Assembly (NCBI GenBank): GCA_015232355.1
Contig: JADFZW010000018.1
Coordinates: 1 to 64,000 of the forward strand
From: Oligoflexia bacterium
Lineage (GTDB): Bacteria > Bdellovibrionota > Bacteriovoracia > Bacteriovoracales > Bacteriovoracaceae
Reading direction: 5' to 3'
DNA: 64,000 bases
This document shows positions 26,046 through 35,417 of the stretch, one piece after another. The translations under genes were made by a program, and so were the position numbers. The notes beneath the pieces were generated by a model that was given only the letters and a program-made list of their open reading frames with translations, was not told the origin of the DNA and did no database searches. Each line of letters opens with the position of its first letter. The stretch's first letter is position 1.

Positions 26046-28325
26046 TTGAGTAACAATAAAATATTTTTATACTTTGTCATTATTATAATTATCATTTTAA
26101 ATATTGTATATAGAGCAAATAATATTGATCTCTATGCAAGCGCCGATCCTCCTGATTCTTTAAACAATACTTTCTTCGAAAAATCACCATATTCAAAATC
26201 TCCAATTAGGAAAGGAAAAGATTGTACTGTAGTTCCCGAAAGTGAGATAAAAATACGTAATATGCCTAAGACTGAAAATCAGGGTGAAAGTGCAACCTGT
26301 TTTGCTCACGCATCGACAACCTTGCTTAAACATCTTTATCGTGATCATATAAAAAAAACACAACAAACCAATCCAACAACGAATTTGAATTCAACTTCAC
26401 AGATAACTAAAGAAGATAAAGAAGATGATATTTCTGTACTTGATTTTCTGGCCGCCATTAATCCTGATAAAATTGAAAATAATGGAGGAATTACTGCAAT
26501 TGAATTATACAAAGTTGGTCTTAAAGGGAAGTTGGAAACAAAACATAGAGATAAATTTGAAGAACTTATGTATAAAAATGAATTTTTTGAAAATTTAAGT
26601 TTTGATCCGAATCAAACAAAAAATATGAAGGATCTGTTGTGCCAGCTAGCTAAAATAGACAATCCATTTGCAAAATCACTAACACCTGCAATGTTAAGGG
26701 AAATACTTATTGCTAGTGATGATTATGAAAAAGGTCTCAAAAGAGTAATAAGAAAAAAGAATAGTTCATTGCCTGAGGTATATAATTTACCAAAATTTAA
26801 CACACATGTTTTAGATTATAAAAATATACCTCAAAAAGGAATTTTATTAAAGACAGTAAATGATTTAATAAAGAGAAATATTCCAGTTAATATAAATTTC
26901 TGCGCAAGTGAAAAAAGAAAACTTGATAATTCATTGACCGATGAGTGTGAAGGTCATGCTACTGTAATAAGTGGAACTCGCAAAGTATGCTGCTTAAAAA
27001 ACAAAACCAATATATGTCATACAGAATTTATGATTCAAAATAGCTATGGTGAGGCATCTGAAAAGTATAATGGTTGGTTCAAGTCCGATCCATTTTTATT
27101 ATTAAAACCACGAGTAACAGGAATAACATGGATTGAAGAATGTGGTGAAAAACCTAAACCCGAATGTTTAAAGTATATTAACTCCATAGATAAAGAGGAA
27201 TCTGTATATTTATCTTTCAAAACTGCTGATAGAACGACCATAAAAAGTGTGCTTCAAGATAAATATAATATTAACATTGATGATCCAAAAAAAATTTCAA
27301 TTACAGAAAAAGAAATTTTAAAAAAATTACTCAATGAAGTTGTTACCGATACAAAAAGAGTAAGCACGCTATTTAATAATGCAATCGCGAATGGAGCAGA
27401 TAATATTTTAACTAAAGAATTGATTGCTCTAGGAGCGAATGTAAATGCTCAAAAGAAAAATAATTCAAATAACTATGATGATCCTCCACTTTATTACGCT
27501 ATAATGTTTTCACAACGAACCGATATAGTTCAAACTTTAATTGATAACAAAGTCGATCCTTGCTCCGATATTGATGGTAGTAATATTTTAGTAAAAATTT
27601 TTAATAATTTAAAAAATGGCAGGCATCCCAATAGACCGACAATGATTGATAATTTAATCACTCTAATTAAAGCGAGATGGGATTCAAAAACAAAAGAGAA
27701 TCCTTCTTCAGAAGCTCGTCTCAAGGAATGCAAACTTTTTGATGATTACTTTTTAAACAATGATTTTCTTTTACAAACCTTGACCAAAGCAATAGAATTC
27801 AATAAAGAAAATACTTATCTGGATTTTATTTTTGAAACTATGTCTAATAGATATGATAAGGAGTTTGCAGAAAAAAAGATTCATTCTCTTCTTATTCAAA
27901 CGATTACAAGTAAAAATAAAAAAATTCTTAATCCGTTAATTGATCTACTAATAAATAAAAATATTTTATTAAATATTCTTAATTTAAAAAATAACGATGA
28001 ATTACACTTTTCTACCATGAATTGGACTCCATTAATGTTTGCTATCAAAAAAGAAAGTAGAAATCTAAGTATTATAAAAACTCTTCTTAATGCAGGGGCA
28101 GATCCAAACATAGGAAGTGCAACATCAACCCCTCTATTAATGGCCATTAAGGATAATGATTTAGAGACAGTTAAAATACTTTTAGAAAAGAATGCCAGAC
28201 AATCAAAAGTCAAAAGCAAAAGCAATACCATATATGGAGATACTGAAGAGATAGCTATTGCCAATAAATTAGGATTTACAGAAATCACTAATATTTTGAA
28301 AGAAAATTATAACCAAAGCAAGTAA
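26046..28325 (+). CDS. Exported papain-like cysteine protease with ankyrin repeats
   Basis: 759 residues. The start is a TTG at 26046, supported by AGGAGG nine bases upstream. A signal peptide or anchor (about residues 5-33) is followed by a papain fold with the full catalytic set by eye: Gln79 and Cys85 in NQGESATCFAHAS, His304 in EGHATVISG, and Asn332 in MIQNSYGE. From about residue 440 there are ankyrin repeats (LIALGANVNAQ, LIDNKVDPCSDIDG), then a less regular helical stretch, then two or three more (TPLMFAIKKE, LLNAGADPNIG, TPLLMAIKDNDLETVKILL). Ankyrin repeats bind proteins and are common in effectors of intracellular bacteria. The pairing with an exported protease suggests a host target, as an inference. 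It likely shares a transcript with the gene before it. Confidence 0.82.
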   Translation: MSNNKIFLYFVIIIIIILNIVYRANNIDLYASADPPDSLNNTFFEKSPYSKSPIRKGKDCTVVPESEIKIRNMPKTENQGESATCFAHASTTLLKHLYRDHIKKTQQTNPTTNLNSTSQITKEDKEDDISVLDFLAAINPDKIENNGGITAIELYKVGLKGKLETKHRDKFEELMYKNEFFENLSFDPNQTKNMKDLLCQLAKIDNPFAKSLTPAMLREILIASDDYEKGLKRVIRKKNSSLPEVYNLPKFNTHVLDYKNIPQKGILLKTVNDLIKRNIPVNINFCASEKRKLDNSLTDECEGHATVISGTRKVCCLKNKTNICHTEFMIQNSYGEASEKYNGWFKSDPFLLLKPRVTGITWIEECGEKPKPECLKYINSIDKEESVYLSFKTADRTTIKSVLQDKYNINIDDPKKISITEKEILKKLLNEVVTDTKRVSTLFNNAIANGADNILTKELIALGANVNAQKKNNSNNYDDPPLYYAIMFSQRTDIVQTLIDNKVDPCSDIDGSNILVKIFNNLKNGRHPNRPTMIDNLITLIKARWDSKTKENPSSEARLKECKLFDDYFLNNDFLLQTLTKAIEFNKENTYLDFIFETMSNRYDKEFAEKKIHSLLIQTITSKNKKILNPLIDLLINKNILLNILNLKNNDELHFSTMNWTPLMFAIKKESRNLSIIKTLLNAGADPNIGSATSTPLLMAIKDNDLETVKILLEKNARQSKVKSKSNTIYGDTEEIAIANKLGFTEITNILKENYNQSK

Positions 28326-28624
28326 TTTATCTGTTAAATAAAAAGCGTCTACTACTCAGTAGAGAGTTCGATGAACGCCGGGACAATGTGATGATTCTAG
28401 TCTGTGTGATTCTAGTCTGCCCAATTCAATAGGCAAATAAATCTACTCTAGAGTAAATAAAATTCAAATGCTGAGACAATACTTATAATCATTTGCAATT
28501 ATACAACAGATAAATTTTAAATTTTTCAAAAAAATATTTATAATAAAAAGATATCGTTAAGAAAACTGATCTGAAAATGTAGAACAGATATTTAGAGTTT
28601 TTTTATTTATAACGGGAGGAGTTT
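28326..28624. promoter_or_regulatory. 300-bp region upstream of the ATP-grasp/HExxH gene
   Basis: No gene seen. An 11-bp palindrome CTACTCAGTAG lies at 28352-28362. TGATTCTAGTCTG is repeated at 28392-28404 and 28407-28419, a 15-bp tandem duplication. ACTCTAGAGT near 28446 is a perfect 10-bp palindrome. The part from about 28340 to 28430 is less AT-rich than the rest. The promoter should lie nearer the gene; GGGAGGAG at about 28613-28620 is a strong ribosome-binding site. Confidence 0.5.
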
Positions 28625-31600
28625 ATGAAGATTATTAAGAGTTATCACAAATTAATTTTGCCATTGATAACAGTATCTTTTTTGGGTCTATCACTATACA
28701 GTGCCAACGTCAGTGCTACAAACGAAGCGAAAGATGAAAAAGTATGTAAGGAAATCAAAAATCAACTACCACCTACATTTAAAAATGTTAATGAGGTCGT
28801 CTACTTAAAAAATAGTGTAGAAAAACATATTCCTGCTAAAAGCACTCTTTTCGATGCTGATGGGAAACCAGAAAAATATTGTTCTCAAGTAGGTGAGCTA
28901 TTAATTAGCAGAGATCCAAAAAAACAAGTTGATCTAGGAAACGAGATGACCAATGAATTGGCCCGTTATAATATGGGATTTTTACAAAAAGATGAAGAGA
29001 CTCACTTATATGACAAAGCATTTGATGTAAAAGTAAATAGTATTCCTTTAGTTATAAAACAAGGTGACTTTGATTCATTGGTAAGATCAACTGGTCCAGT
29101 TCTTAGAGCATACAGAACTGTTGATCAAATTTTTTACTCTGGAGATAAGAATAAATTAACTCCAAAATCATTTATTGAAAAAATGGGTCTTAATACAAAA
29201 GATTTAGCTTGTAGTGAAAATTATATTCAAAATATGATTAACTCCCTTCAAAAAACAATTTATGATATTCCTCAATTACATAATTCCTCTATGGCCGATT
29301 ATCCATTTATGGCGGTTGCAGGGGTTGATACTTTGATGGATAATCCACAAAATATGAATTTTACATTTGCAGAATTTAACTTAGGTACACCCAGTGGAAT
29401 TTCTAATATCCGTTATTGTACAAAAATTTGGGCCAAAAAAGATAAAGAGATGGCCTCTAAATTATTACCCTTCATGATCATGGATAAAACTTATCAAACT
29501 TTAAAAAGCACTATCAGTGAAAATGCTAAAGCATGGACTGGAAGTAAAGATGGTATAACTGTAATGGTAGGTCCAGGGCCTGGAAATGGTGCTCATCCAG
29601 ATGTCTCTTCTATTTCATTTTTTTCTGGTATGCCTCTAGTTACTAAGAGTGATCTTTATGTTGATAAAAGTGGTAATGTTCGTTTGAATACTGGTAGAGG
29701 TAAAAATCATCCAAGAGTAACTGGAATTTATAGTCGTCAAGAAGAATCATTTTTATTAAATGATAAAGAGATTCCTCTAATCACACCAGACTATGATGTA
29801 GAAAAACTGACTTCAAAATTTAAAACTACTTTTACAAATGACATAAGATATGCACAACTCAAATTAAAAGAGGGTGTTTGGTATGATTGGGAAAAAGATA
29901 AAGAAGGTAATATTATTGGAGTAAAATTTGATGAAAGTGGAAATCCTAAAATGTTAGCAGATAGTGATAACTTAGGTGTTGATCCAACAAATCCTAATGC
30001 CGTTCCTGGTAGTTTAGCAAATGCAATTACCTCAAAAAAATTATATACCAACGTTGTTGGTGGTCGAGTAATGGACGATAAAAAAGTCTTTGAAATTGTT
30101 TCTCGCTGTTTTGCTCCTCTAGAAAAATATTCTCAAGGAGATCCAGTAGCTCATCCTCCACGCTCATATCGAAGTGATGAGTTTCTTAGCATAATCGAAA
30201 AGGCAGAAAAAGAAGGCCCAGAAGCAGTTAAAAAAGTATTACAAAAATTTGTTATTAAAGAACCAGATGGTTCAGGTGGATCTGGAATTCACATTCTAGT
30301 AAACGATACTCCAGAAAAAAGATTAGAGGTTTTAAAAGAGTATAAAAAGCATGCTGATAATTGGGTAGTTCAAGAGTTCGTTTCTGTTGCAGCACTACTC
30401 ATTCCTATTACAAATAAAAAAGGAGAAGCATCCATTCGTACAACAGGTTGGGATTTAAGAGTATTTTCAATGATGGGACCAGATCAAGTAGTTAAAGCTT
30501 TCCCTCACTCTACTCTGCTACGAACTGCTAAACCAACTATTTTAGAAGATGGAATCGGCGGTGATGCTCGTTCAAATACATCAGCAGGTGGTGGTTATGG
30601 AACATTGGCAGTAATCTCTGGTGATGGTACAAAACCAAGCGAAGCACTTGATTTAAAGAAGATGATGGAGGGACCAGCACAAGATTATATAGCGGCCAGC
30701 AGAGAAAAAGATCTTCAAAGATATCTTATCACTCTAAAAAGAATTGAAGCTTTAATAGATAATAACTATGAAGTATTTGATATTAACATGAGAGTTCTAG
30801 CACAGAAGGGTCGTGCAGTTATGGATTTAATGGGACCAAAATTTAATAAATTTTTATATATCATTCGCAAATACTTAGAAACAAAGAGTGATACAGAAAA
30901 CGCTCAGAAAGAGAAATTGAAAAATTTCGGTGAAGAATTAAAGAAATTTATTGCTAAAATTTCTAGTTATGATCAATACCCAATCGCTAATATGAAAAAC
31001 TTGGTTAATAAATATTTAAAGCAAGGTGAATTTACTTACAAGCAAAGCTTTACTGGTGATCAAATAAGCAGTAAAAATCAATTAAAAAAGAATGTAACAA
31101 TACAGAAAATATCTGAAAAAGATCAAAAGGTCATGGGTGATGTAGAATCCAATGGTATAAAATATCAAACTAAGCAAGTTGCTATTTATACTGATTCTAA
31201 AGATAAATTTGTTCAGAAAGTAATTTTCGATTTAAATAAAGCAGGTGGAAAGTTATATCGAACACTAGATATTCCAGTAGTATCCTCTGAGGAAAAAAAT
31301 GCACCAAGAATAAAAGCAAAATCTCACGCTTTCTTTATGGTTGATGAAAATGGAGTACCACAAATTAATATTGATTTACTTGGAACTGGAGCATTTAATC
31401 TTTCCTCACTAGCGCACGAACATGGACACTTTAAACACTTCATTGAAGTTCGCGAGCAAGTTATTAACGAACATAAAGAGAAAAAAATTGAGATCTCTTT
31501 AAAAGATGCATCTTTATTAGCACAAAAAAGAATTCTTCATCCAATTAAGCGTATTGAAGATGAAGCACGTGCTGTAAAAATAGAAAGGTTTATGGACACT

Positions 31601-32152
31601 CAAAGACATGCATCCATTTACAATCGCGGCCGTGTTGAAAAAATTTGGAGCACTAATAATATTCACTCTATCTATCGTAATCTTTATCCTCAAATTGAAG
31701 GTTTACGAGCGATGCTTTTTGCTAAGAAAAATGATCAAAAAGATTACATTGTAAGCAACGAAGAGATGACAAAGACGATGAAATCAGTTATCGAATCAGC
31801 ATTGAATATTCGTAAAGAGAGTTATCAATATAATAGTGAGTTAATTAATAATAAAAATGCAAAGACTAGGAAAGGTAAATCTAAAGAAGCTAAAAGAGAG
31901 CAGCAAAAAAACCAACAAGAATATCTTAATTACATTACAGAGAGCAATCTCTTCGCTCTAATCTTTGATAAAGATATCGGAAACTTTCTTAGCAATCAAA
32001 CCAATAAGGATTTGATCAATTTATATAAAAATACCTTGAAAAATATTGACATGGAAAAATTTAAGGTTAGCAAAAATGATTATATAAATGCTGAGGTTGA
32101 TGAAGATTTCTCTCTGATGATGGATATGTCCAGTGATCAACAGCAACAGTAA
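28625..32152 (+). CDS. Exported circularly permuted ATP-grasp protein with C-terminal HExxH domain
   Basis: 1175 residues. A signal peptide with likely cleavage after VSA (about residue 32). The middle (about 140-680) follows the circularly permuted ATP-grasp family (DUF403/404/407 group): MVGPGPGNGAHPD, then PLVTKSDLYVDKSGNVRL, GIYSRQEESFL, then NVVGGRVMDDKKVFEIV, the glycine loop KEPDGSGGSGIHI (near 543), WVVQEFVS, GWDLRVFSM and SAGGGYGTL. Such domains join carboxylates and amines using ATP. Near residue 929 stands AHEHGHFKHF, an HExxH zinc-protease motif, with a possible third ligand in IEDEARAV (near 977). The C-terminal third is helical and Lys-rich. An ATP-dependent ligase with a signal peptide is unexpected, since ATP is absent outside the cytoplasm; a host-cell role would explain it. 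The gene ends in a stop-codon repeat. Confidence 0.8.
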   Translation: MKIIKSYHKLILPLITVSFLGLSLYSANVSATNEAKDEKVCKEIKNQLPPTFKNVNEVVYLKNSVEKHIPAKSTLFDADGKPEKYCSQVGELLISRDPKKQVDLGNEMTNELARYNMGFLQKDEETHLYDKAFDVKVNSIPLVIKQGDFDSLVRSTGPVLRAYRTVDQIFYSGDKNKLTPKSFIEKMGLNTKDLACSENYIQNMINSLQKTIYDIPQLHNSSMADYPFMAVAGVDTLMDNPQNMNFTFAEFNLGTPSGISNIRYCTKIWAKKDKEMASKLLPFMIMDKTYQTLKSTISENAKAWTGSKDGITVMVGPGPGNGAHPDVSSISFFSGMPLVTKSDLYVDKSGNVRLNTGRGKNHPRVTGIYSRQEESFLLNDKEIPLITPDYDVEKLTSKFKTTFTNDIRYAQLKLKEGVWYDWEKDKEGNIIGVKFDESGNPKMLADSDNLGVDPTNPNAVPGSLANAITSKKLYTNVVGGRVMDDKKVFEIVSRCFAPLEKYSQGDPVAHPPRSYRSDEFLSIIEKAEKEGPEAVKKVLQKFVIKEPDGSGGSGIHILVNDTPEKRLEVLKEYKKHADNWVVQEFVSVAALLIPITNKKGEASIRTTGWDLRVFSMMGPDQVVKAFPHSTLLRTAKPTILEDGIGGDARSNTSAGGGYGTLAVISGDGTKPSEALDLKKMMEGPAQDYIAASREKDLQRYLITLKRIEALIDNNYEVFDINMRVLAQKGRAVMDLMGPKFNKFLYIIRKYLETKSDTENAQKEKLKNFGEELKKFIAKISSYDQYPIANMKNLVNKYLKQGEFTYKQSFTGDQISSKNQLKKNVTIQKISEKDQKVMGDVESNGIKYQTKQVAIYTDSKDKFVQKVIFDLNKAGGKLYRTLDIPVVSSEEKNAPRIKAKSHAFFMVDENGVPQINIDLLGTGAFNLSSLAHEHGHFKHFIEVREQVINEHKEKKIEISLKDASLLAQKRILHPIKRIEDEARAVKIERFMDTQRHASIYNRGRVEKIWSTNNIHSIYRNLYPQIEGLRAMLFAKKNDQKDYIVSNEEMTKTMKSVIESALNIRKESYQYNSELINNKNAKTRKGKSKEAKREQQKNQQEYLNYITESNLFALIFDKDIGNFLSNQTNKDLINLYKNTLKNIDMEKFKVSKNDYINAEVDEDFSLMMDMSSDQQQQ

Positions 32153-32188
32153 CAGTAACAGTAACAGTAACAGTAACAGCAAGAGTAA
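32141..32188. repeat. CAGTAA hexamer repeat with serial in-frame stops
   Basis: After the stop at 32150-32152 the same frame continues CAG-TAA several times, giving five TAA codons in series and then CAA-GAG-TAA. The last codons before the stop (CAA CAG CAA CAG) are the same unit with CAA for TAA. The array therefore both ends the protein and seals read-through. Confidence 0.9.
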
Positions 32189-32340
32189 CTAAAAGCTAAG
32201 CTCTCACTCTTCAACAAATAAAATCTTACACTAATAATCTTTGAGTTTTAATTCCTAATTATTTTTGTTAGAGTAATTCAAATCAATTTAAAATAATTTA
32301 AAGTAATTTCAAAACAATTAAAACCTCAGAAAGGAAAATC

Positions 32341-33273
32341 ATGAAAAAGATTTTTTTTATTTTGTTATTTTGCATTTGTTTTAATGCTCATTTTAATGCT
32401 CATGCAGGTTTTCGTGCACTACCTTCTACTTACAATGAACTTATTGATTACATTATTCCCTCTCCTGATCAGAAAAAATCTGGCAGTTGTTTATATATGG
32501 CCTCCACGGGTGCAGTAGAGATAGCAGTCAATAAATTTTATAACTTAAAAAATCCTGAAATTGATGGACCATATGATCTAGCAGAAGTCTATGCTCTCAG
32601 AGGAGATTTAGTGGTTAGTTCTAAATCTTGGTATGAGAACCCAACACTTGTCTTTAACAGTGGCAGCGTTTTATCTCGAGATTTCCCCTATAATCCAGAG
32701 ACCTTTTGGAATGATTATCCACCGACAAATCATCTTATCGATCTTCCTCCAATTGATACTCTAACACTTTTTAAAAGTGTAGGCATTCAAGAACACTCTC
32801 GTCTGAGTTTTGGAGTATTAAATGAAAATCATATTCTGCAAATAAAAAACTATCTTGTACAATATCGTTCGCCCCTTGTAGTTATTTATCGAGATGCTGG
32901 ATTTGAACCACAATATGGTCATTGGGATACATGGCATACGGTAGTTATAGTTGGATATGATGACAATTCTACTGAGCCACCTCTTCCGGCCACTTCCTTT
33001 ACTTCACCTCTGAGTGAAGATGAATCAGCAGATGCGCTGAGATGTCCAACTGTATATCGCACATTTAGTGGTTTTGGAGAGGAAGATGCTGCCAAATTAA
33101 GAACTGTCATTAAATCAGGTGGTGGTTGTCGTGAGAAGGGAGTGTTTTTAATTCGTGATTCAGAGGAACCTGAAACACCAGAAAATCCACGTGTACCAAA
33201 ATACACTAGTCGTTCTTATGATTGGCTTAAATATATGGGGAACCATGGTTTTGTTGTATACGTAAAAAAATAA
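32341..33273 (+). CDS. Exported papain-like protease, second copy type
   Basis: 310 residues. A signal peptide (cleavage likely after AHA, about residue 22) precedes a compact papain-like domain. Gln44 and Cys50 (DQKKSGSCLYMAS) have the six-residue spacing of papain, and His199 lies in DTWHTVVIVGYDD. The third catalytic position, usually Asn in a KNSWG segment, reads FLIRDSEE, so an Asp (273) may replace Asn. A Pro/Ser-rich insert divides the C-terminal half. It follows the ATP-grasp protein by 188 bp and may be regulated with it. Activity is likely but the altered residue makes it less certain. Its stop lies two bases from the convergent gene's stop. Confidence 0.75.
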   Translation: MKKIFFILLFCICFNAHFNAHAGFRALPSTYNELIDYIIPSPDQKKSGSCLYMASTGAVEIAVNKFYNLKNPEIDGPYDLAEVYALRGDLVVSSKSWYENPTLVFNSGSVLSRDFPYNPETFWNDYPPTNHLIDLPPIDTLTLFKSVGIQEHSRLSFGVLNENHILQIKNYLVQYRSPLVVIYRDAGFEPQYGHWDTWHTVVIVGYDDNSTEPPLPATSFTSPLSEDESADALRCPTVYRTFSGFGEEDAAKLRTVIKSGGGCREKGVFLIRDSEEPETPENPRVPKYTSRSYDWLKYMGNHGFVVYVKK

Positions 33274-33275
33274 TC

Positions 33276-33707
33276 TTACCCCATATCCTTAGCATTTTTC
33301 ATTAATCTCTCCTGCTCCTCTGGAGTCATCTTCTGATATAATTCTTCCATCGCCCTTATCTCTTCTGGACTCATGCTCTTTAAAATCTCTTGAGCATTCT
33401 TTATGATATCTTTTTTATCCATGCCTTTTAAGCGATCATATATCTTTTGATAAGTTTCAATATTCTCGCTATTCTCACTATCACCCTTCATCTCCATCTC
33501 ACTCTCTGAATAAAACAAAATCTTATCAGTTAATTTTTGATGTTTTATTCCTTCCACCTCTTCAAGTTCACTTAATATCATATTAAAATTTAATCCCTTT
33601 GAATCAGCAATTTCATACATCTTTTCTAGAGGAAGTGTGACTTTGTTTTTAGGAAATCCATTATTTTGTAAATTCTTTTTTATCGCTTCAATAAAATTTT
33701 TCTTCAC
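33276..33707 (-). CDS. Small acidic helical protein of unknown function
   Basis: 143 residues, no signal peptide, rich in Lys/Glu and Met. The C-terminal part has two similar short helices (KSMSPEEIRAMEELYQKMTPEEQERLMKNA). The middle holds an ESEMEMKGDSENSEN low-complexity stretch. Nothing identifies a function. It lies between the papain-like gene (convergent, two bases away) and the TPR-barrel gene, and is read in the same direction as the envelope block. Confidence 0.65.
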   Translation of the reverse strand: MKKNFIEAIKKNLQNNGFPKNKVTLPLEKMYEIADSKGLNFNMILSELEEVEGIKHQKLTDKILFYSESEMEMKGDSENSENIETYQKIYDRLKGMDKKDIIKNAQEILKSMSPEEIRAMEELYQKMTPEEQERLMKNAKDMG

Positions 33708-33747
33708 TTGATTCTCCTAAATTAAGACAAGACTTCTAATTTTTATA

Positions 33748-35400
33748 TTATAAATTTACAGAAAATTCAAAACCCACTAGATGTTTATTGTATTGATAAG
33801 CGACTTTCGACTTAGAGATATTTTTTGTATAATCATATTTAAAACCCACCTCAAAACAATTAGCAAATGTTCTAGAAAATCCCATTGATGGATTTATTGT
33901 CTGCTCATATCCTCTGCTTTCTCTTTGTCTCATAGTATCCGTCAAAGTTAAACTTAGTCCAAATGAAAGCTGATAGTTCGTAAGAAAGTCAGGAATAATA
34001 TAATCTCCTCTTAAGTTATAAACATTTTGTGAGTTATCAATATTTCTCGGTGTTCTAGTTAAATCCGCATTGGTTAACAATAAAAAAAGTGACTTGTTTT
34101 GAAAAGCAAAATTTTGAGTAAATGAAAATGATGTTGTATCTGACTTAGAATCAAATGTATTTCCCATATAATCTTTGCGCTTCACCTTTAAAGTAGTATC
34201 GCCTATATTCCAAATTGAGAGTTTTTCAGAGACTCCATATGTAAGCGTTCTGCTATAAAAACGAATTGTTCCTTCTTTGTTTACATCCTTGGCCATATAG
34301 TTATAATCAAAATCTGCAATTAAAGTGGCCATCTTGCTTCCGATCTTGTGTTCTATTTGCCAATCTAAAAATGGATTTATTGTATAAGAATCATTTTTTC
34401 TAATATCAGGACTGCTCCTATGAGAAGCATTGTAGGTATGAGTTAGTCGCATCGTTGGATTAGTTACATATCTTCTTGCAAAAATAAATCTCTTTTTCGC
34501 ATTCAAATCAGACTTTAAATAGAGTGTATCTTTGAATATCGCTTTTTGAGTTGGTTGTTCCGCCTCTGAAATAACGTTAGAATCATACATGGTGGATTCC
34601 TTAAAACTCAAAGTATAACTTTTGGTTGATAGTGTTCTTCCATTAAGCATCTTATTCTCATGCAAATCATGTTTATCCTTAATCTCATTTATACGCTTAC
34701 TGATCTCTGCCGCCACAGCAGATTTAGTATCAATATTCCTGGCCATTTCAAATTGAGGAATAACTTCTTCCTTGATTCGATCCTTGATTTGATCCTTTAT
34801 TTGCTCTGTCTGAAGTAGCATTATCTCTGCTATTTGAAAATTTGATGCCTGATAAATATCCTTGGCCATCTTATCATCAACTTTTTGATAGTATCTTAAG
34901 GCCAAACTATACTGCTCTAGCGTTTGTGAAATATATCCTAGATAATAGAGAGAAGATTCCATCATATAATTACCTCTAGCTGAGGCCCTAAAAGATTTCC
35001 GCGCCTTCTCCATATCTTGAGAAGCATAGTATGCTTGTCCTAATTCATAGTGAATATCTTTGGAAACATTTCCTAATTTCAAAGCAGCTTTAAAATCTAA
35101 AATTGCCTTATCAAAATCTTGTGATTTGCTATAGCAAAGACCTCTGATATAAAATGAAGTTGCAAAAAATTCTTTTTCTACTTTATCATGAATTTTAATA
35201 TTTGCTTTCGATTGACCCTTTCCCAAAATCTCATCTAACTCATTCACTGCTGTAGCATAGGTTCCCTTCTTATAGAGCTCTAGTACTTTGGTAATGTCTC
35301 GAGAAGGAGCACCCGAAGCACCCGGAGCACCCAATGATGAAGATAAATTTAATAAGAAGAAAAACAAAGAGAGCAAAAAAGGTAAATTTATTTTTTTCAT
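33748..35400 (-). CDS. TPR protein with outer-membrane beta-barrel
   Basis: 550 residues. A signal peptide (first 25 residues) is followed by about five TPR units (for example FDKAILDFKAALKLG, HYELGQAYYASQDMEKARKSF), up to about residue 230. The C-terminal 300 residues alternate polar and hydrophobic residues with many Tyr/Phe and short turns, the look of a barrel ending in VGFEFSVNL. Periplasmic TPRs on a barrel recall Slam-type translocators and Bdellovibrio surface proteins, but no exact family is named here. It begins 17 bp after the FecR gene, so the two form an operon and may act together at the surface. Confidence 0.72.
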   Translation of the reverse strand: MKKINLPFLLSLFFFLLNLSSSLGAPGASGAPSRDITKVLELYKKGTYATAVNELDEILGKGQSKANIKIHDKVEKEFFATSFYIRGLCYSKSQDFDKAILDFKAALKLGNVSKDIHYELGQAYYASQDMEKARKSFRASARGNYMMESSLYYLGYISQTLEQYSLALRYYQKVDDKMAKDIYQASNFQIAEIMLLQTEQIKDQIKDRIKEEVIPQFEMARNIDTKSAVAAEISKRINEIKDKHDLHENKMLNGRTLSTKSYTLSFKESTMYDSNVISEAEQPTQKAIFKDTLYLKSDLNAKKRFIFARRYVTNPTMRLTHTYNASHRSSPDIRKNDSYTINPFLDWQIEHKIGSKMATLIADFDYNYMAKDVNKEGTIRFYSRTLTYGVSEKLSIWNIGDTTLKVKRKDYMGNTFDSKSDTTSFSFTQNFAFQNKSLFLLLTNADLTRTPRNIDNSQNVYNLRGDYIIPDFLTNYQLSFGLSLTLTDTMRQRESRGYEQTINPSMGFSRTFANCFEVGFKYDYTKNISKSKVAYQYNKHLVGFEFSVNL

Positions 35401-35417
35401 ATAGTTATTTATCGTTG

